64,000 nt of DNA from Oerskovia enterophila (GTDB taxonomy: Bacteria; Actinomycetota; Actinomycetes; Actinomycetales; Cellulomonadaceae). Below the pieces are notes generated by a model. That model was not told the DNA's origin and did not search any database. It was given only the letters and a program-made list of their open reading frames with translations. The DNA is taken from assembly GCF_001692445.1 (NCBI RefSeq), contig NZ_MAQA01000002.1:124001-188000 (forward strand), read 5' to 3'. The stretch's first letter is position 1. The number at the start of each line of letters is the position of its first letter. Both the position numbers and the translations under genes were made by a program. Positions 46,031-56,231 of the stretch are shown here, in pieces.

Positions 46031-47817
46031 GCACCGCAGCCGCCTTCGTGGCCCCCACGATCGACTGGGCCTACCTCGTCCCCGTGATCGTCGTCCTGGG
46101 GGCCGGTGTCCTGGGCGTCCTGGTCGAGGCCTTCGTGCCGGACCGGCACCGCCGCGCGGTCCAGGTCGTCCTGGCCCTGGGCGCCCTCGTCGGGGCCCTC
46201 GCGACGATCGTCCTGCTCTGGGACGACGTGCAGGAGCTCAACGGCATCCAGGTGCTGGGCGGGTCGCTCGTGATCGACCCGTTCGGCCTGGCGCTCCAGG
46301 GGATCGTCGTGGTCCTCGCACTGCTGGCCACGCTCGTGATCGCCGACCGCACCTCGACCGGGCAGGACGCGTTCGCGCCCACGGCCGCTGCCGTCCCCGG
46401 CTCGGCGTACGAGGACCTCGCCCGCCGTCGTGGCCTCGAGCAGACCGAGGTCTTCCCGCTCGTGCTGTTCGCGGTGGGCGGGATGATGATCTTCCCGGCC
46501 ACGGGCGACCTGCTGACGATGTTCGTCGCGCTCGAGGTGCTCTCCCTGCCCCTGTACGTGCTCACGGCGCTCGCGCGCCGTCGTCGGCTCCTGTCGCAGG
46601 AGGCCTCGTTCAAGTACTTCCTGCTGGGAGCCTTCGCGTCGGCGATCTTCATCTTCGGCGTGGCGCTCGTCTACGGCTTCGCGGGCTCGGTGCGGCTCGC
46701 CGAGGTGCGCGCGGCCCTGCTGAACGGCGGCGGCCTCGACGGGATGACGGGCCTGGTGCTCCTGGGCCTGGTCATGGTGCTCGCGGGCCTGCTCTTCAAG
46801 ATCGGTGCGGCCCCGTTCCACTCGTGGACCCCCGACGTCTACCAGGGCGCCCCGACGCCCATCACGGGCTTCATGGCAGCCTGCACCAAGGCCGCCGCGT
46901 TCGGAGCGCTGGTGCGCGTCCTCTACCTGATCGGCTCGGCGCTCCCGCAGGACCTCCAGGAGAAGCTCGTGGTCGCGCTGTGGGTCGTCGCGATCCTCAC
47001 CATGGTCGTCGGGTCGGTCATCGGTGTGATCCAGACCGACATGAAGCGCCTGCTCGCGTACTCGTCGATCGCGCACGCCGGCTTCCTCCTGGTGGCGCTC
47101 GTGGGCTTCGGCGAGCTGAGCGGGTTCGGCGTCCGGGCCGTGGTGTTCTACCTGCTCGCGTACGGTCTGGCGACCGTGGGGGCCTTCGCGGTCGTGACGC
47201 TGGTGCGCGAGAGGTCGCCGCAGCCTCAGGCCGCCGTGGAGAGCCCGGTGCTCGCCGCGGTGGGTGCTGGCGGGACGGCAGGGTCTGCGGCCGGGGGAGC
47301 GGGGGACCTCCCCGCGCCCGACGGCGGAGCGATCCTCGGCGAGGCCACGCACCTGACCGAGTGGGCCGGGCTGGGCAAGCGGAGCCCGTGGCTCGCGGGG
47401 GCGTTCGCCCTGTTCCTGCTCTCGATGGCCGGCATCCCGCTGACCGCGGGCTTCATCGCGAAGTTCACGGCATTCGGTGCCGCTGTCGCGGTGGGGGCCT
47501 GGCCGCTCGCCCTGATCGGTGTCCTGGCCTCGGCGGTCTCGGTGTTCTTCTACGTGCGGATCATCGTGCTCATGTTCTTCACGCCGTCCCCGTCGAGCGT
47601 TGCCGGTGGGGTCGAGCAGGAGAGCCCGGAGAACGCGGACGGGGGTCCCGCGGCGACCTCTGCCGTGGCCGCGCTCGCGACCCGGGTGACGGTCGTCCGG
47701 TCCGAGGGATTCACCACGGTCGCGATCGTGATCTGCGTGACAGGAGTCGTCCTTCTCGGCGTTTTGCCCTCCTCGGTTCTCGATCTTGCCCTCGAGGCGG
47801 CTAAGTTCAGACCGTGA
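46027..47817 (+). CDS. nuoN: NADH-quinone oxidoreductase subunit N
   Basis: A 596-residue antiporter-like subunit. The LLTMFVALEVLSLPLYVL glutamate helix, the KIGAAPFHSWTPDVYQGAPTPITGF motif and DMKRLLAYSSIAHAG are present. Two insertions stand out: about 35 residues near position 115 and about 45 Ala/Gly-rich residues near 400-445, in a cytoplasmic loop. GTG 46027 overlaps nuoM; stop overlaps the polyprenyl synthase by four bases. Confidence 0.96.
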   Translation: MSTAAAFVAPTIDWAYLVPVIVVLGAGVLGVLVEAFVPDRHRRAVQVVLALGALVGALATIVLLWDDVQELNGIQVLGGSLVIDPFGLALQGIVVVLALLATLVIADRTSTGQDAFAPTAAAVPGSAYEDLARRRGLEQTEVFPLVLFAVGGMMIFPATGDLLTMFVALEVLSLPLYVLTALARRRRLLSQEASFKYFLLGAFASAIFIFGVALVYGFAGSVRLAEVRAALLNGGGLDGMTGLVLLGLVMVLAGLLFKIGAAPFHSWTPDVYQGAPTPITGFMAACTKAAAFGALVRVLYLIGSALPQDLQEKLVVALWVVAILTMVVGSVIGVIQTDMKRLLAYSSIAHAGFLLVALVGFGELSGFGVRAVVFYLLAYGLATVGAFAVVTLVRERSPQPQAAVESPVLAAVGAGGTAGSAAGGAGDLPAPDGGAILGEATHLTEWAGLGKRSPWLAGAFALFLLSMAGIPLTAGFIAKFTAFGAAVAVGAWPLALIGVLASAVSVFFYVRIIVLMFFTPSPSSVAGGVEQESPENADGGPAATSAVAALATRVTVVRSEGFTTVAIVICVTGVVLLGVLPSSVLDLALEAAKFRP

Positions 47818-48836
47818 CCACAGTGCCACCCGTCTCAGCGACGGCGATCCCCCTGACCGATCCGGAGCTCTCCGCGACGCTCACCGCACGCCTTGCGACC
47901 GTCGAGGTGCGCCTGGGCGACGCCGTCGCGCACTCCGACGGGCTCGCGGACACCGCGTCCCGCCACCTCGTGAACGCCGGCGGAAAGCGCCTGCGCCCGC
48001 TCCTCGCACTGCTGTGCGCGGAGCTGGGCGACGGTGCGCGCCCGGAGGTGGTGGAGGCGGCCGTCGTCGTCGAGCTCACCCACCTGGCCTCGCTCTACCA
48101 CGACGACGTGATGGACTCCGCGCCCGTGCGGCGCGGGGCTCCCTCTGCGCACGCCGTGTGGGGCAACTCCGTCGCGATCCTCATCGGTGACCTGCTCTTC
48201 GCCCGCGCGGCGTCGACGGTCGCCGCGCTGGGGCCGGAGGCCGTGCTCATCCAGGCACGGACCTTCGAGCGGTTGTGCCTCGGCCAGCTGCACGAGACGA
48301 CGGGGCCCTCGGAGAACGACGACCCCGTCGAGCACTACCTCGAGGTCCTCGCGGACAAGACCGCGTCGCTGCTCTCGACCTCGGCTCGCCTGGGCGCGAT
48401 GTTCGGCGGGTGCGACCAGTCGGTCGTCGAGGTCGTCGCGGAGTACGGCGAGAAGCTGGGCGTCGCTTTCCAGCTCGCCGACGACGTGCTCGACCTCGCG
48501 TCCTCGGGCGAGCAGTCCGGCAAGACGCCCGGCACGGACCTCCGTGAGAAGGTGCCGACCATGCCCGCCCTGCTGCTGCGCGCCCGCGTGAGCGGTGGCA
48601 AGGGCACCGCCGCGGACGTGGCGATCGTCGACCTGCTCGACTCGGACCTGTCCGGGGACGAGGAGCTCGCCTCGGCCGTCGCCGCGCTGCGTGCTCACGA
48701 GGTCCTGGCGGAGACCCGGGCGCTCGCCGTGGGCTGGGCCCGTGCGGCGATCGCCGAGCTCGACCCGCTGCCCGCGGGGCCGGTCAAGGACGCGCTCGTC
48801 TCGTTCGCCCAGGCGCTCGCCGACCGCGCGGCCTGA
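47814..48836 (+). CDS. polyprenyl diphosphate synthase (menaquinone side chain)
   Basis: A 340-residue all-trans prenyl synthase. The first aspartate-rich motif DDVMD is in LYHDDVMDSA and the second is DDVLD in FQLADDVLDLAS. Residues before the first motif (LTHLASLYH) carry no bulky block, consistent with a long-chain product such as the C40-C45 menaquinone tail. GTG 47814 overlaps nuoN by four bases, so the tail-making enzyme is the last gene of the complex I operon. Chain length is inferred, not proven. Confidence 0.94.
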   Translation: MTTVPPVSATAIPLTDPELSATLTARLATVEVRLGDAVAHSDGLADTASRHLVNAGGKRLRPLLALLCAELGDGARPEVVEAAVVVELTHLASLYHDDVMDSAPVRRGAPSAHAVWGNSVAILIGDLLFARAASTVAALGPEAVLIQARTFERLCLGQLHETTGPSENDDPVEHYLEVLADKTASLLSTSARLGAMFGGCDQSVVEVVAEYGEKLGVAFQLADDVLDLASSGEQSGKTPGTDLREKVPTMPALLLRARVSGGKGTAADVAIVDLLDSDLSGDEELASAVAALRAHEVLAETRALAVGWARAAIAELDPLPAGPVKDALVSFAQALADRAA

Positions 48837-48846
48837 TCCTCCCGGA

Positions 48847-48886
48847 GGGCGGCGCCGGGGACCTCACGGTCCCCGGCGCCGCCCTT
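48847..48886 (+). terminator. terminator of the nuo operon
   Basis: A perfect 17-bp stem starting GGGCGGCGCCGGGG with a TCAC loop and two T residues beyond it, ten bases after the polyprenyl synthase stop. The strongest hairpin in the window. Confidence 0.92.
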
Positions 48887-49131
48887 CGCCGTACCAGGTG
48901 AATCTCGGCCGCCGGGGCCATGCTCGCGGGGTCGCGGGACGGTGTCCCTGGCCTGCGAGGATGCGACTCGCAGCATTGCTGCCAGTAGCGCCAGGGGGAG
49001 TTCTCCCCATCCACTGGATGCTGAGGACGTGACGTCTTGTGGTTATCCTTCTACCCGCGACGGGTAGGGGCACCTGGCAGGAAGGGCTCTGGGGACACCT
49101 GGTTGCAGCACTCAGCATCCTCGGAGGATCT

Positions 49132-52100
49132 GTGACCTTCCTTTCCCGTCTGTACGACAGGCGTCGCTCCGTCGCATCCGTGAGCACGGTGTCCATCTTC
49201 TCGACCGCGCTGGTCGCTTTCGCGATCACGTACGACGGTCAGGCCACCGCCGACGTGGAGCTCAACGACTCCGGCGTGTGGGTGACCCGGACCTCGGGCG
49301 GTGCGCTGGGGCGGTTCAACTTCGAGTCCCAGGCTCTGGACGGGTCGCTGCTGGCGTCGTCGGCCTCGTTCGACGTGCTGCAGAACGCGGGCAAGGTGCT
49401 GCTCGTCGACGACGGCGCCGGGTCCGTGAGCCCCGTCGACGTGGCGCGGCTGAAGCTCGACGGGACGGTGCGTCCGCCGACGGGCGCGAAGGTCGCCCTC
49501 GGAGGTTCCACGGTGGCCGTCCTCGACGGCGAGGAGGGCCTGCTGTGGGTGGTCCCGTTCGCGGGGGTCGCCTCGTTCGACGCGGAGAACCTCGAGCCGA
49601 CGGCCGAGGTCGGCGGCGAGGGTGTCGTCCAGGTCTCCCAGGACGGCACGGTGTACGCCGTGGTACCGGCCACGGGTGAGATGACCAAGGTCACGACGAC
49701 GGCGAGCGGGACGGTCGAGGAGGTCACCTCGTCCAAGGTGCCGGTCGGCAAGGGCGACGAGGTCGAGGTCACGACCGTGGGGTCGGAGCCGGTCGTGCTC
49801 AACCGCACGCAGTCTCAGCTGGTCCTCCCGGGGGGCAAGACCGTCCCGCTCGAGGGGGCGTCGGACGCGCGCCTGCAGCAGCCGGGGGCCAAGACCGCGG
49901 ACGTCGCGGTCGCCACGAGCACAGGGCTGGTCCTGGCACCCCTGGGAGGCGGGGACGCCGTGACGCGTGCGGCGTCCGGCCTGCCGGCGGCTCCGGTGCA
50001 GCTCGGCGGGTGCACGTACGGTGCGTGGTCCCAGTCGGGTCAGGTCATCCGTGACTGCGCGGGGACGGACCTGGACATCGACAAGCGCCTCGACGGGGTG
50101 GATCCGCAGAACCGGCTGGAGTACAGGGTCAACCGCAAGGCGATCGTGCTCAACGACCTGTCGGCGGGCACGCTCTGGATGGCGGCCGACGAGTACGAGA
50201 AGGTCGACGACTGGGAGCTGGTGCTCCCCGAGCAGGCCGAGGGCGAGGAGTCCGAGGCGGACCTGAGCACCCCGGAGCAGGTCGACCAGTTCGTGCTCGA
50301 CCGTTCCCAGCCCAACCAGCCGCCGCTGCCGGTCGACGACACGTTCGGCGTGCGTCCCGGGCGCACGACCCTGCTGCCCGTGCTGGGCAACGACGTCGAC
50401 CCTGACGGGGACGTCATGACCGCGACCCTCGCCGGCGAGGGGCCGCACGGCGCGCAGGTGCAGACGGTGCTGGGGGGTGCTGCGCTCCAGGCCGTCGTCC
50501 CTGCGGACGCAGACGCGGGGACGTCCGCGTTCCGGTACTCGGTGTCCGACGGCCGGGGCGGGGTCGCCGAGGCCGGTGTCGAGCTGAAGGTCTCGCCGTG
50601 GGGCGAGAACGCCGCGCCCGAGCAGACGGGCGAGCCGGTGCTGGTCGTGGAGTCCGGCAAGACCGCCGAGATCAAGGTCCTGCCGTTCTTCCGGGACCCG
50701 GACGGTGACGACCTGTACCTCGCGGCGGCATCGGTGACGTCAGCCGGCGACGAGGTGCGTTCGCGCCCGGACGGCACGGTCGAGTTCCGTGACGGCGGCG
50801 GGTCGACGGGCCGCAAGATCGTCAAGATCATGGTGGCCGACGGTCAGGGCGAGGTCTTCGAGGGCGTGCTGAACGTGGACGTGTCGGGGGCCGGGCAGCT
50901 CGCGCCGGTCGCGGTCGCGGACCACGTGGTCGTGCCGGCGGGGCAGCCCGTGACGGTCGAGCCGTTGCTGAACGACTACGACGCCAACGGTGACGAGCTG
51001 CGTCTGGTGGCAGTCTCCGAGTCCGCACCTGCGCAGATCACCTCCAACTTCGATGCGGGCACGTTCCAGTTCTTCTCCAACGAGCCGCGGTCCTACGACC
51101 TGACGTACCAGGTCTCGGACGGCCCCAACGCGACGACGGGGCTGGTGCGCGTCGACGTGCTGCCGGCCTCGGCCGCCGAGGGCCCGCCCATCGTGGTCTC
51201 CGACACCGCGCTGCTTCCCTCGGGGGGCAAGACGCTCGTGGACGTGCTGGCCAACGACACCGATCCTGCGGGCGGGGTGCTCGTGGTGCAGTCGGTCAAC
51301 GTGCCGGAGAACGCGGGGGTCTCGGTCGCGGTGCTGGCGCACCAGATGCTGCGGATCACCGAGATCCGTCGACTCGACGCGCCCGTGACCATCGAGTACA
51401 CCGTCTCCAACGGGACGCAGACCACGACCGGGCAGGTGCGGGTCATCCCGGTCCCGGCCCCCGTCAAGCTCCAGCCGCCGAACGCCGCCGCTGACGAGGC
51501 GACCGTCAGGGTGGGCGACGTGGTCACCATCCCCGTGCTCAAGAACGACACGCACCCCGACGGCCTGGAGCTCTTCCTGCAGGACGAGCTCGAGCAGGGC
51601 GTGTCCCCCGAGCAGGGCGAGATCTTCGCGTCCGAGGGGCAGCTGCGGTTCAAGGCCGGTCCTGAGGCCGGCACGGCCTACGCGATCTACCGGGTCCGGG
51701 ACAAGAACGGCCAGGAGGACTCGGCCCAGGTCACGATCCACATCCGGGACGGTGAGGAGAACTCGGCGCCCCAGCCGTTGCCCGTGCAGATGCGCGTGCT
51801 GTCCGGGGCCAGCGTGCGGGTCGCGGTGCCGTTGGACGGGATCGACCCGGACGGCGACTCGGTCCAGCTGACCGGGATCGCATCCTCACCGACCAAGGGG
51901 ACCGCGAAGGTCGAGGACGGGTACCTCGTCTACGTGGCGTCGAAGGACGCGACCGGGGCGGACACGTTCACGTACTCCGTCCAGGACGCGCGCGGCGAGA
52001 TCGCCGTGGGCACGGTCCAGGTCGGGATCTCCCGGCCGCCGGCAGCGAACCAGCCGCCCGTCGCGATCGACGACGTGGTCACGGTGCGCCCCGACCGCAC

Positions 52101-55100
52101 GGTCTCGGTGGCCGCGCTCGCGAACGACACCGACCCTGACGGCGACCAGATCGCGTTGCGCCCCGCGGGCCTGGAGGCTCCGAAGGAGCTCGACGCCCAG
52201 GTCGTGCAGGACCGGGTGGTCCTGACGAGCCCCGCCGAGGCGGGTTCGACGTCGTTCTACTACGGGATCGAGGACGCGTTCGGCGCTCGGGCCGCGGCCT
52301 CGATCACGGTCAACGTCGACCAGGACGCCCCCTTGCTCGCGCCGATCGCGCGCGACGACACGGTCCCGATGGACTCGATCCTGGGCAAGACGAGCGTCAA
52401 GGTCGCGGTCCTGGACAACGACGACGACCCCGACGGCGCAGCGTCCGAGCTCAAGGTCACGACTCAGACCCTCGGCGTCACGGTGTCCGCGGACGGTGTC
52501 CTGACGGTGCCGCTGACCGAGGAGCGACAGGTCCTGACGTACACGGTCACCGACGTGGACGGCCTCACGTCCCGCGCGTTCGTGAAGGTGCCGGGCCTGA
52601 CCGAGCAGATCCCGCAGCTGCGCCCGGGGATCGCGCCGCTCGAGGTCCACGCGGGTGAGTCTCTGCCCGTGGACATCACCGACTACGTCCTGGTCCTGGA
52701 AGGGCGCACCCCGCGCTTGACCGAGGAGTCGAAGGTCTCGGCGCTCGAGGGAACGGTCGCCGTGACCGACACCACGAACATGGTCTACACCCCCCGGGTG
52801 GACTACGCCGGGCCCTCAGCCCTGTCGTTCGAGGTCACGGACGGCTCGGGACCGGACGACCCCGGGGGGCACAAGGCCCTGCTCACGCTGCCCGTCCTCG
52901 TTCTCGCGCCCAAGAACCTTCCCCCGGTCCTGTCGGCGTCGAACGTCGACGTCGCGGCCGGTGACGAGGCGACCGTGGACCTGGCCCGGTTCGTCGAGGA
53001 CCCCGACGGGGACCCCGTGACGTTCACCGCGGGTGCGGCCCCGGCCGGGATCTCGGTCACGGTCAGCGGTACCACCGCGACGGTCCAGGCCACCCCCGAG
53101 ATCGCCAAGGGCACCGTGCTGAACGTCCCGATCTCCGCGACCGACGGCGAGCACCCGCCCGTCGAAGGGATCCTCGCGGTCAAGGTCGTGGCCTCGACCC
53201 GCCCGTTGGCCAAGGCCAACGAGGACACCGTCGACAAGGCGCACCAGGGCAAGGACGTCCCGGTCAAGGTGCTGGCCAACGACTCGAACCCCTTCCCCGA
53301 GACCCCGCTCAAGGTCGTCGACGCCCTGGTCGAGACCGGCAACGGCTCGGCGACGGTCTCCGGCGACCAGGTCGTGGTGACCCCGGACAAGACGTTCGTC
53401 GGGGTCATGGTCGTGCGCTACCGCATCCAGGACGCCACGAACGACCCCGACCGCCAGGTCGAGGGACGCATCCAGGTGACCGTCCAGGGACGCCCGGAGA
53501 CCCCGGCCAAGCCCACGGTCGAAGAGGTCCGCTCCAAGACGGTCGTGCTGACGTGGGACCCGCCCGTCAACAACGGTGCCGAGATCACGGGATACACCGT
53601 CAAGTCGACCAACGGCTACACCAAGGCGTGCGCGACCACCACCTGCACCCTGGACGGCCTGACGAACAACGTCATCTACAACTTCACCGTCGTCGCGACC
53701 AACGAGGTCGGGGACTCCGACCCGTCCGCACCCTCCGAGGATGCACGACCCGACGAGAAGCCCGACCGCCCGGCACCGCCGACCCTCGAGTTCGGCGACA
53801 AGTCGATCAAGCTCACCTGGGTCAACGCGACGTACACGGACCGTTCCCCGATCGAGTGCGTCAACATCCGCATCTCGGGACCCGGCGGAGGAACGGATCG
53901 CCCCTGCGTGACCGGCACGTCGTACGAATGGACCGGACTGCAGAACGGTGGCTCCTACACCTTCGAGATCCAGGCCAAGAACGCCGCCCCCGACTCGTCC
54001 GAGTGGTCCGGCGCCTCGGCACCCGAGATCCCGGCAGGAAGGCCTGCGGCTCCGGCGAAGCCGGGTGCGACGCGTACGTCGCTCGGTGCCTCGTCGCAGA
54101 TGAAGGTCGTGTGGTCGGCGCCGGCGGACAACGGCGGACCGATCACGGGCTACACGGTCGAGGCGCTGCGCGGGGGGGCCGTGGTCTCGTCGACCAAGGT
54201 CGCGACGACGACGGCGACCATGAGCGTGCCCGCGGACAGCACCGACTACACCTTCCGGGTCAAGGCGCACAACAAGGCCTCGGACAAGTTCGGCGAGGCC
54301 GACTTCAGCCCCGAGTCGAACCCGCAGCGTGCGTTCGCCGCCCCCGGTGCGGTGACGGGCCTGAGCGCCACGGCCACGGGGGCCAACGGGACGGTCCAGC
54401 TCGCGTTCGCCAACGTGACGGCCGCCGGGGCGCGTGACGGCGAGATCAGCTACGAGTGGAGCCAGAACGGCAGCTCGGGCTGGGCCGCTCTGGGGGCGAA
54501 CAAGGTCGTCAGCGGACTGAACAACGGGACGGGCTACGACTTCTACGTCCGTGCGGTGGTCAAGGCCGACGGCGGACGGGGGGACGGTCCGGCCTCGAAC
54601 AGGGCCTCCGCGAACCCGTACGGTCCCATCCCTGCGCCCAGCGTGAGCGCCTCGGGAGGGAACCAGACCGTCGGCTTCAGCTGGAGCACCTCGGGCAACG
54701 GGCGCAGCTACACGACCACGGTCACGGGGGCGGTCTCGAGCGGAGCCGCGAGCGGGAGCGTCAACGTCCCGGCGGGCTACTCCGACCGCAAGGAGATCTG
54801 TGTCACGGTCAAGGACACCGAGGGGCAGACCGCCTCGAAGTGCGCGGCTGCGACCTCGGCCGCCAAGCCGGCCAGGGACATGTGGACCGAGCGGGGCAGC
54901 CGGGTGAGCAACAACGACTGCAACGACCCCGCGTGCGCCTACCTCGTGCTCCGCATCCGCAACGCGGAGCCCAACACGCCGTTCAGCACCCAGTGCTGGT
55001 CGAGCTACGGCGGGAACCACGCGTTCAGCCCCTCGAGCGGCGGATTCTCCAGCACCGCACTCAACGGCGCGTCGCAGCGGACCGACGAGAACGGCAACTG

Positions 55101-55194
55101 GGACGGCACCATGTGGTGCTTCCACGGGAACGCCGGGACGACGATCTGGGTCAAGACGAACGTCTGGGGCGACTCCAGAGCAGCGATCTGGTGA
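49132..55194 (+). CDS. giant Ig/cadherin-like and FN3 repeat envelope protein
   Basis: A 2,020-residue protein anchored by one N-terminal helix (about residues 12-37) with the rest outside. Residues ~40-380 have repetitive strands that could form a beta-propeller. From ~390 to ~1450 come ten Ig/cadherin-like repeats, most with an NDxDPDGD-type acidic turn that may bind calcium. About five FN3 domains follow (~1453-1915), each beginning with Pro-rich linkers and the WDPPVNNG or WSAPADNGG type core. The C-terminal ~105 residues contain several cysteines and no sortase signal. GTG 49132 is chosen for GGAGGAT four bases upstream; an earlier in-frame GTG at 49039 lacks this. It precedes moxR by 58 bases, likely in one operon. 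Confidence 0.88.
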   Translation: MTFLSRLYDRRRSVASVSTVSIFSTALVAFAITYDGQATADVELNDSGVWVTRTSGGALGRFNFESQALDGSLLASSASFDVLQNAGKVLLVDDGAGSVSPVDVARLKLDGTVRPPTGAKVALGGSTVAVLDGEEGLLWVVPFAGVASFDAENLEPTAEVGGEGVVQVSQDGTVYAVVPATGEMTKVTTTASGTVEEVTSSKVPVGKGDEVEVTTVGSEPVVLNRTQSQLVLPGGKTVPLEGASDARLQQPGAKTADVAVATSTGLVLAPLGGGDAVTRAASGLPAAPVQLGGCTYGAWSQSGQVIRDCAGTDLDIDKRLDGVDPQNRLEYRVNRKAIVLNDLSAGTLWMAADEYEKVDDWELVLPEQAEGEESEADLSTPEQVDQFVLDRSQPNQPPLPVDDTFGVRPGRTTLLPVLGNDVDPDGDVMTATLAGEGPHGAQVQTVLGGAALQAVVPADADAGTSAFRYSVSDGRGGVAEAGVELKVSPWGENAAPEQTGEPVLVVESGKTAEIKVLPFFRDPDGDDLYLAAASVTSAGDEVRSRPDGTVEFRDGGGSTGRKIVKIMVADGQGEVFEGVLNVDVSGAGQLAPVAVADHVVVPAGQPVTVEPLLNDYDANGDELRLVAVSESAPAQITSNFDAGTFQFFSNEPRSYDLTYQVSDGPNATTGLVRVDVLPASAAEGPPIVVSDTALLPSGGKTLVDVLANDTDPAGGVLVVQSVNVPENAGVSVAVLAHQMLRITEIRRLDAPVTIEYTVSNGTQTTTGQVRVIPVPAPVKLQPPNAAADEATVRVGDVVTIPVLKNDTHPDGLELFLQDELEQGVSPEQGEIFASEGQLRFKAGPEAGTAYAIYRVRDKNGQEDSAQVTIHIRDGEENSAPQPLPVQMRVLSGASVRVAVPLDGIDPDGDSVQLTGIASSPTKGTAKVEDGYLVYVASKDATGADTFTYSVQDARGEIAVGTVQVGISRPPAANQPPVAIDDVVTVRPDRTVSVAALANDTDPDGDQIALRPAGLEAPKELDAQVVQDRVVLTSPAEAGSTSFYYGIEDAFGARAAASITVNVDQDAPLLAPIARDDTVPMDSILGKTSVKVAVLDNDDDPDGAASELKVTTQTLGVTVSADGVLTVPLTEERQVLTYTVTDVDGLTSRAFVKVPGLTEQIPQLRPGIAPLEVHAGESLPVDITDYVLVLEGRTPRLTEESKVSALEGTVAVTDTTNMVYTPRVDYAGPSALSFEVTDGSGPDDPGGHKALLTLPVLVLAPKNLPPVLSASNVDVAAGDEATVDLARFVEDPDGDPVTFTAGAAPAGISVTVSGTTATVQATPEIAKGTVLNVPISATDGEHPPVEGILAVKVVASTRPLAKANEDTVDKAHQGKDVPVKVLANDSNPFPETPLKVVDALVETGNGSATVSGDQVVVTPDKTFVGVMVVRYRIQDATNDPDRQVEGRIQVTVQGRPETPAKPTVEEVRSKTVVLTWDPPVNNGAEITGYTVKSTNGYTKACATTTCTLDGLTNNVIYNFTVVATNEVGDSDPSAPSEDARPDEKPDRPAPPTLEFGDKSIKLTWVNATYTDRSPIECVNIRISGPGGGTDRPCVTGTSYEWTGLQNGGSYTFEIQAKNAAPDSSEWSGASAPEIPAGRPAAPAKPGATRTSLGASSQMKVVWSAPADNGGPITGYTVEALRGGAVVSSTKVATTTATMSVPADSTDYTFRVKAHNKASDKFGEADFSPESNPQRAFAAPGAVTGLSATATGANGTVQLAFANVTAAGARDGEISYEWSQNGSSGWAALGANKVVSGLNNGTGYDFYVRAVVKADGGRGDGPASNRASANPYGPIPAPSVSASGGNQTVGFSWSTSGNGRSYTTTVTGAVSSGAASGSVNVPAGYSDRKEICVTVKDTEGQTASKCAAATSAAKPARDMWTERGSRVSNNDCNDPACAYLVLRIRNAEPNTPFSTQCWSSYGGNHAFSPSSGGFSSTALNGASQRTDENGNWDGTMWCFHGNAGTTIWVKTNVWGDSRAAIW

Positions 55195-55252
55195 CCCCCC
55201 GCAGGACCTGCGCCCTACCGACAGCACGACCGAGACCACGAGGAACCTCCCG

Positions 55253-56227
55253 ATGACCACCATGACCCCCGAGCAGGCCGCCTGGTTCGCTCAGACCTTC
55301 GACCGTCTGGTCGCCAACGTGGGCCAGGCCGTGCTGGGCAAGCCGCACGTCGTGCGCCTGGTCCTCACGTGCATGCTCTCCGAGGGGCACATCCTCCTCG
55401 AGGACGCCCCCGGCACGGGCAAGACCTCGCTGGCGCGCGCGCTGGCCGCGAGCGTCCAGGGCACGCAGAACCGCATCCAGTTCACGCCCGACCTGCTGCC
55501 CTCCGACGTCACGGGCGTGACGATCTACGACCAGAAGACCGCCAAGTTCGAGTTCCACCAGGGCCCGATCTTCGCGTCGATCGTCCTCGCGGACGAGATC
55601 AACCGTGCCTCGCCCAAGACGCAGTCCGCGCTCCTGGAGGTCATGGAGGAGGGGCAGATCACGGTCGACGGCGTGACCCACTCGGTGGGCCGGCCGTTCA
55701 TGGTCATCGCGACCCAGAACCCGATCGAGCAGGCCGGCACCTACCGCCTGCCCGAGGCGCAGCTCGACCGCTTCCTCATGAAGACCTCGCTCGGGTACCC
55801 GGACCACGCGGCCACGGTCGAGATCCTGCAGGGTGCCTCGGTGCGTGACCGCAGCGCGACCCTCCAGGCGCTCATCACCACGCAGGCCGTCGCCGAGATG
55901 GCCGACCTCGCCGCGGGCGTCCACGTCGACGGCGCCGTGCTCGAGTACATCTCGCGCCTCGCCGAGGAGACCCGCAACGCGGCCGAGTGCCGTGTCGGGG
56001 TCTCGGTGCGTGGGGCGCTCGCCCTCGTCCGGTGCGCCAAGGTGTGGGCAGCGGCGCACGGTCGCAACTACGTCCTGCCGGACGACATCAAGGAGCTCGC
56101 ACAGCCCGCCTGGGCGCACCGTCTCGTGCTCGACCCCGAGGCCGAGTTCGCCGGGGCGACCAACGAGGGCGTGCTCGCGCGCCTCCTGGCCGACGTCGCG
56201 GCGCCGCAGGAACGCCGGTCGGCCTGA
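55253..56227 (+). CDS. MoxR family AAA+ ATPase
   Basis: A 324-residue AAA ATPase. Walker A is GTGKT (54-58), Walker B is LADEIN (D114, E115), and the sensor segment ATQNPIEQAGTY follows. MoxR ATPases act as chaperones maturing cell-envelope or metal proteins together with DUF58 and transglutaminase partners, exactly the neighbours here. ATG 55253 follows GAGGAA. Next gene starts four bases after its stop. Confidence 0.95.
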   Translation: MTTMTPEQAAWFAQTFDRLVANVGQAVLGKPHVVRLVLTCMLSEGHILLEDAPGTGKTSLARALAASVQGTQNRIQFTPDLLPSDVTGVTIYDQKTAKFEFHQGPIFASIVLADEINRASPKTQSALLEVMEEGQITVDGVTHSVGRPFMVIATQNPIEQAGTYRLPEAQLDRFLMKTSLGYPDHAATVEILQGASVRDRSATLQALITTQAVAEMADLAAGVHVDGAVLEYISRLAEETRNAAECRVGVSVRGALALVRCAKVWAAAHGRNYVLPDDIKELAQPAWAHRLVLDPEAEFAGATNEGVLARLLADVAAPQERRSA

Positions 56228-56231
56228 CCTG

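Noticed and set aside
42388-47817. NuoL/M/N as an Mrp-type antiporter
   Set aside because: They lie in a complete nuoA-N order with all peripheral-arm genes, so complex I is the clear reading.
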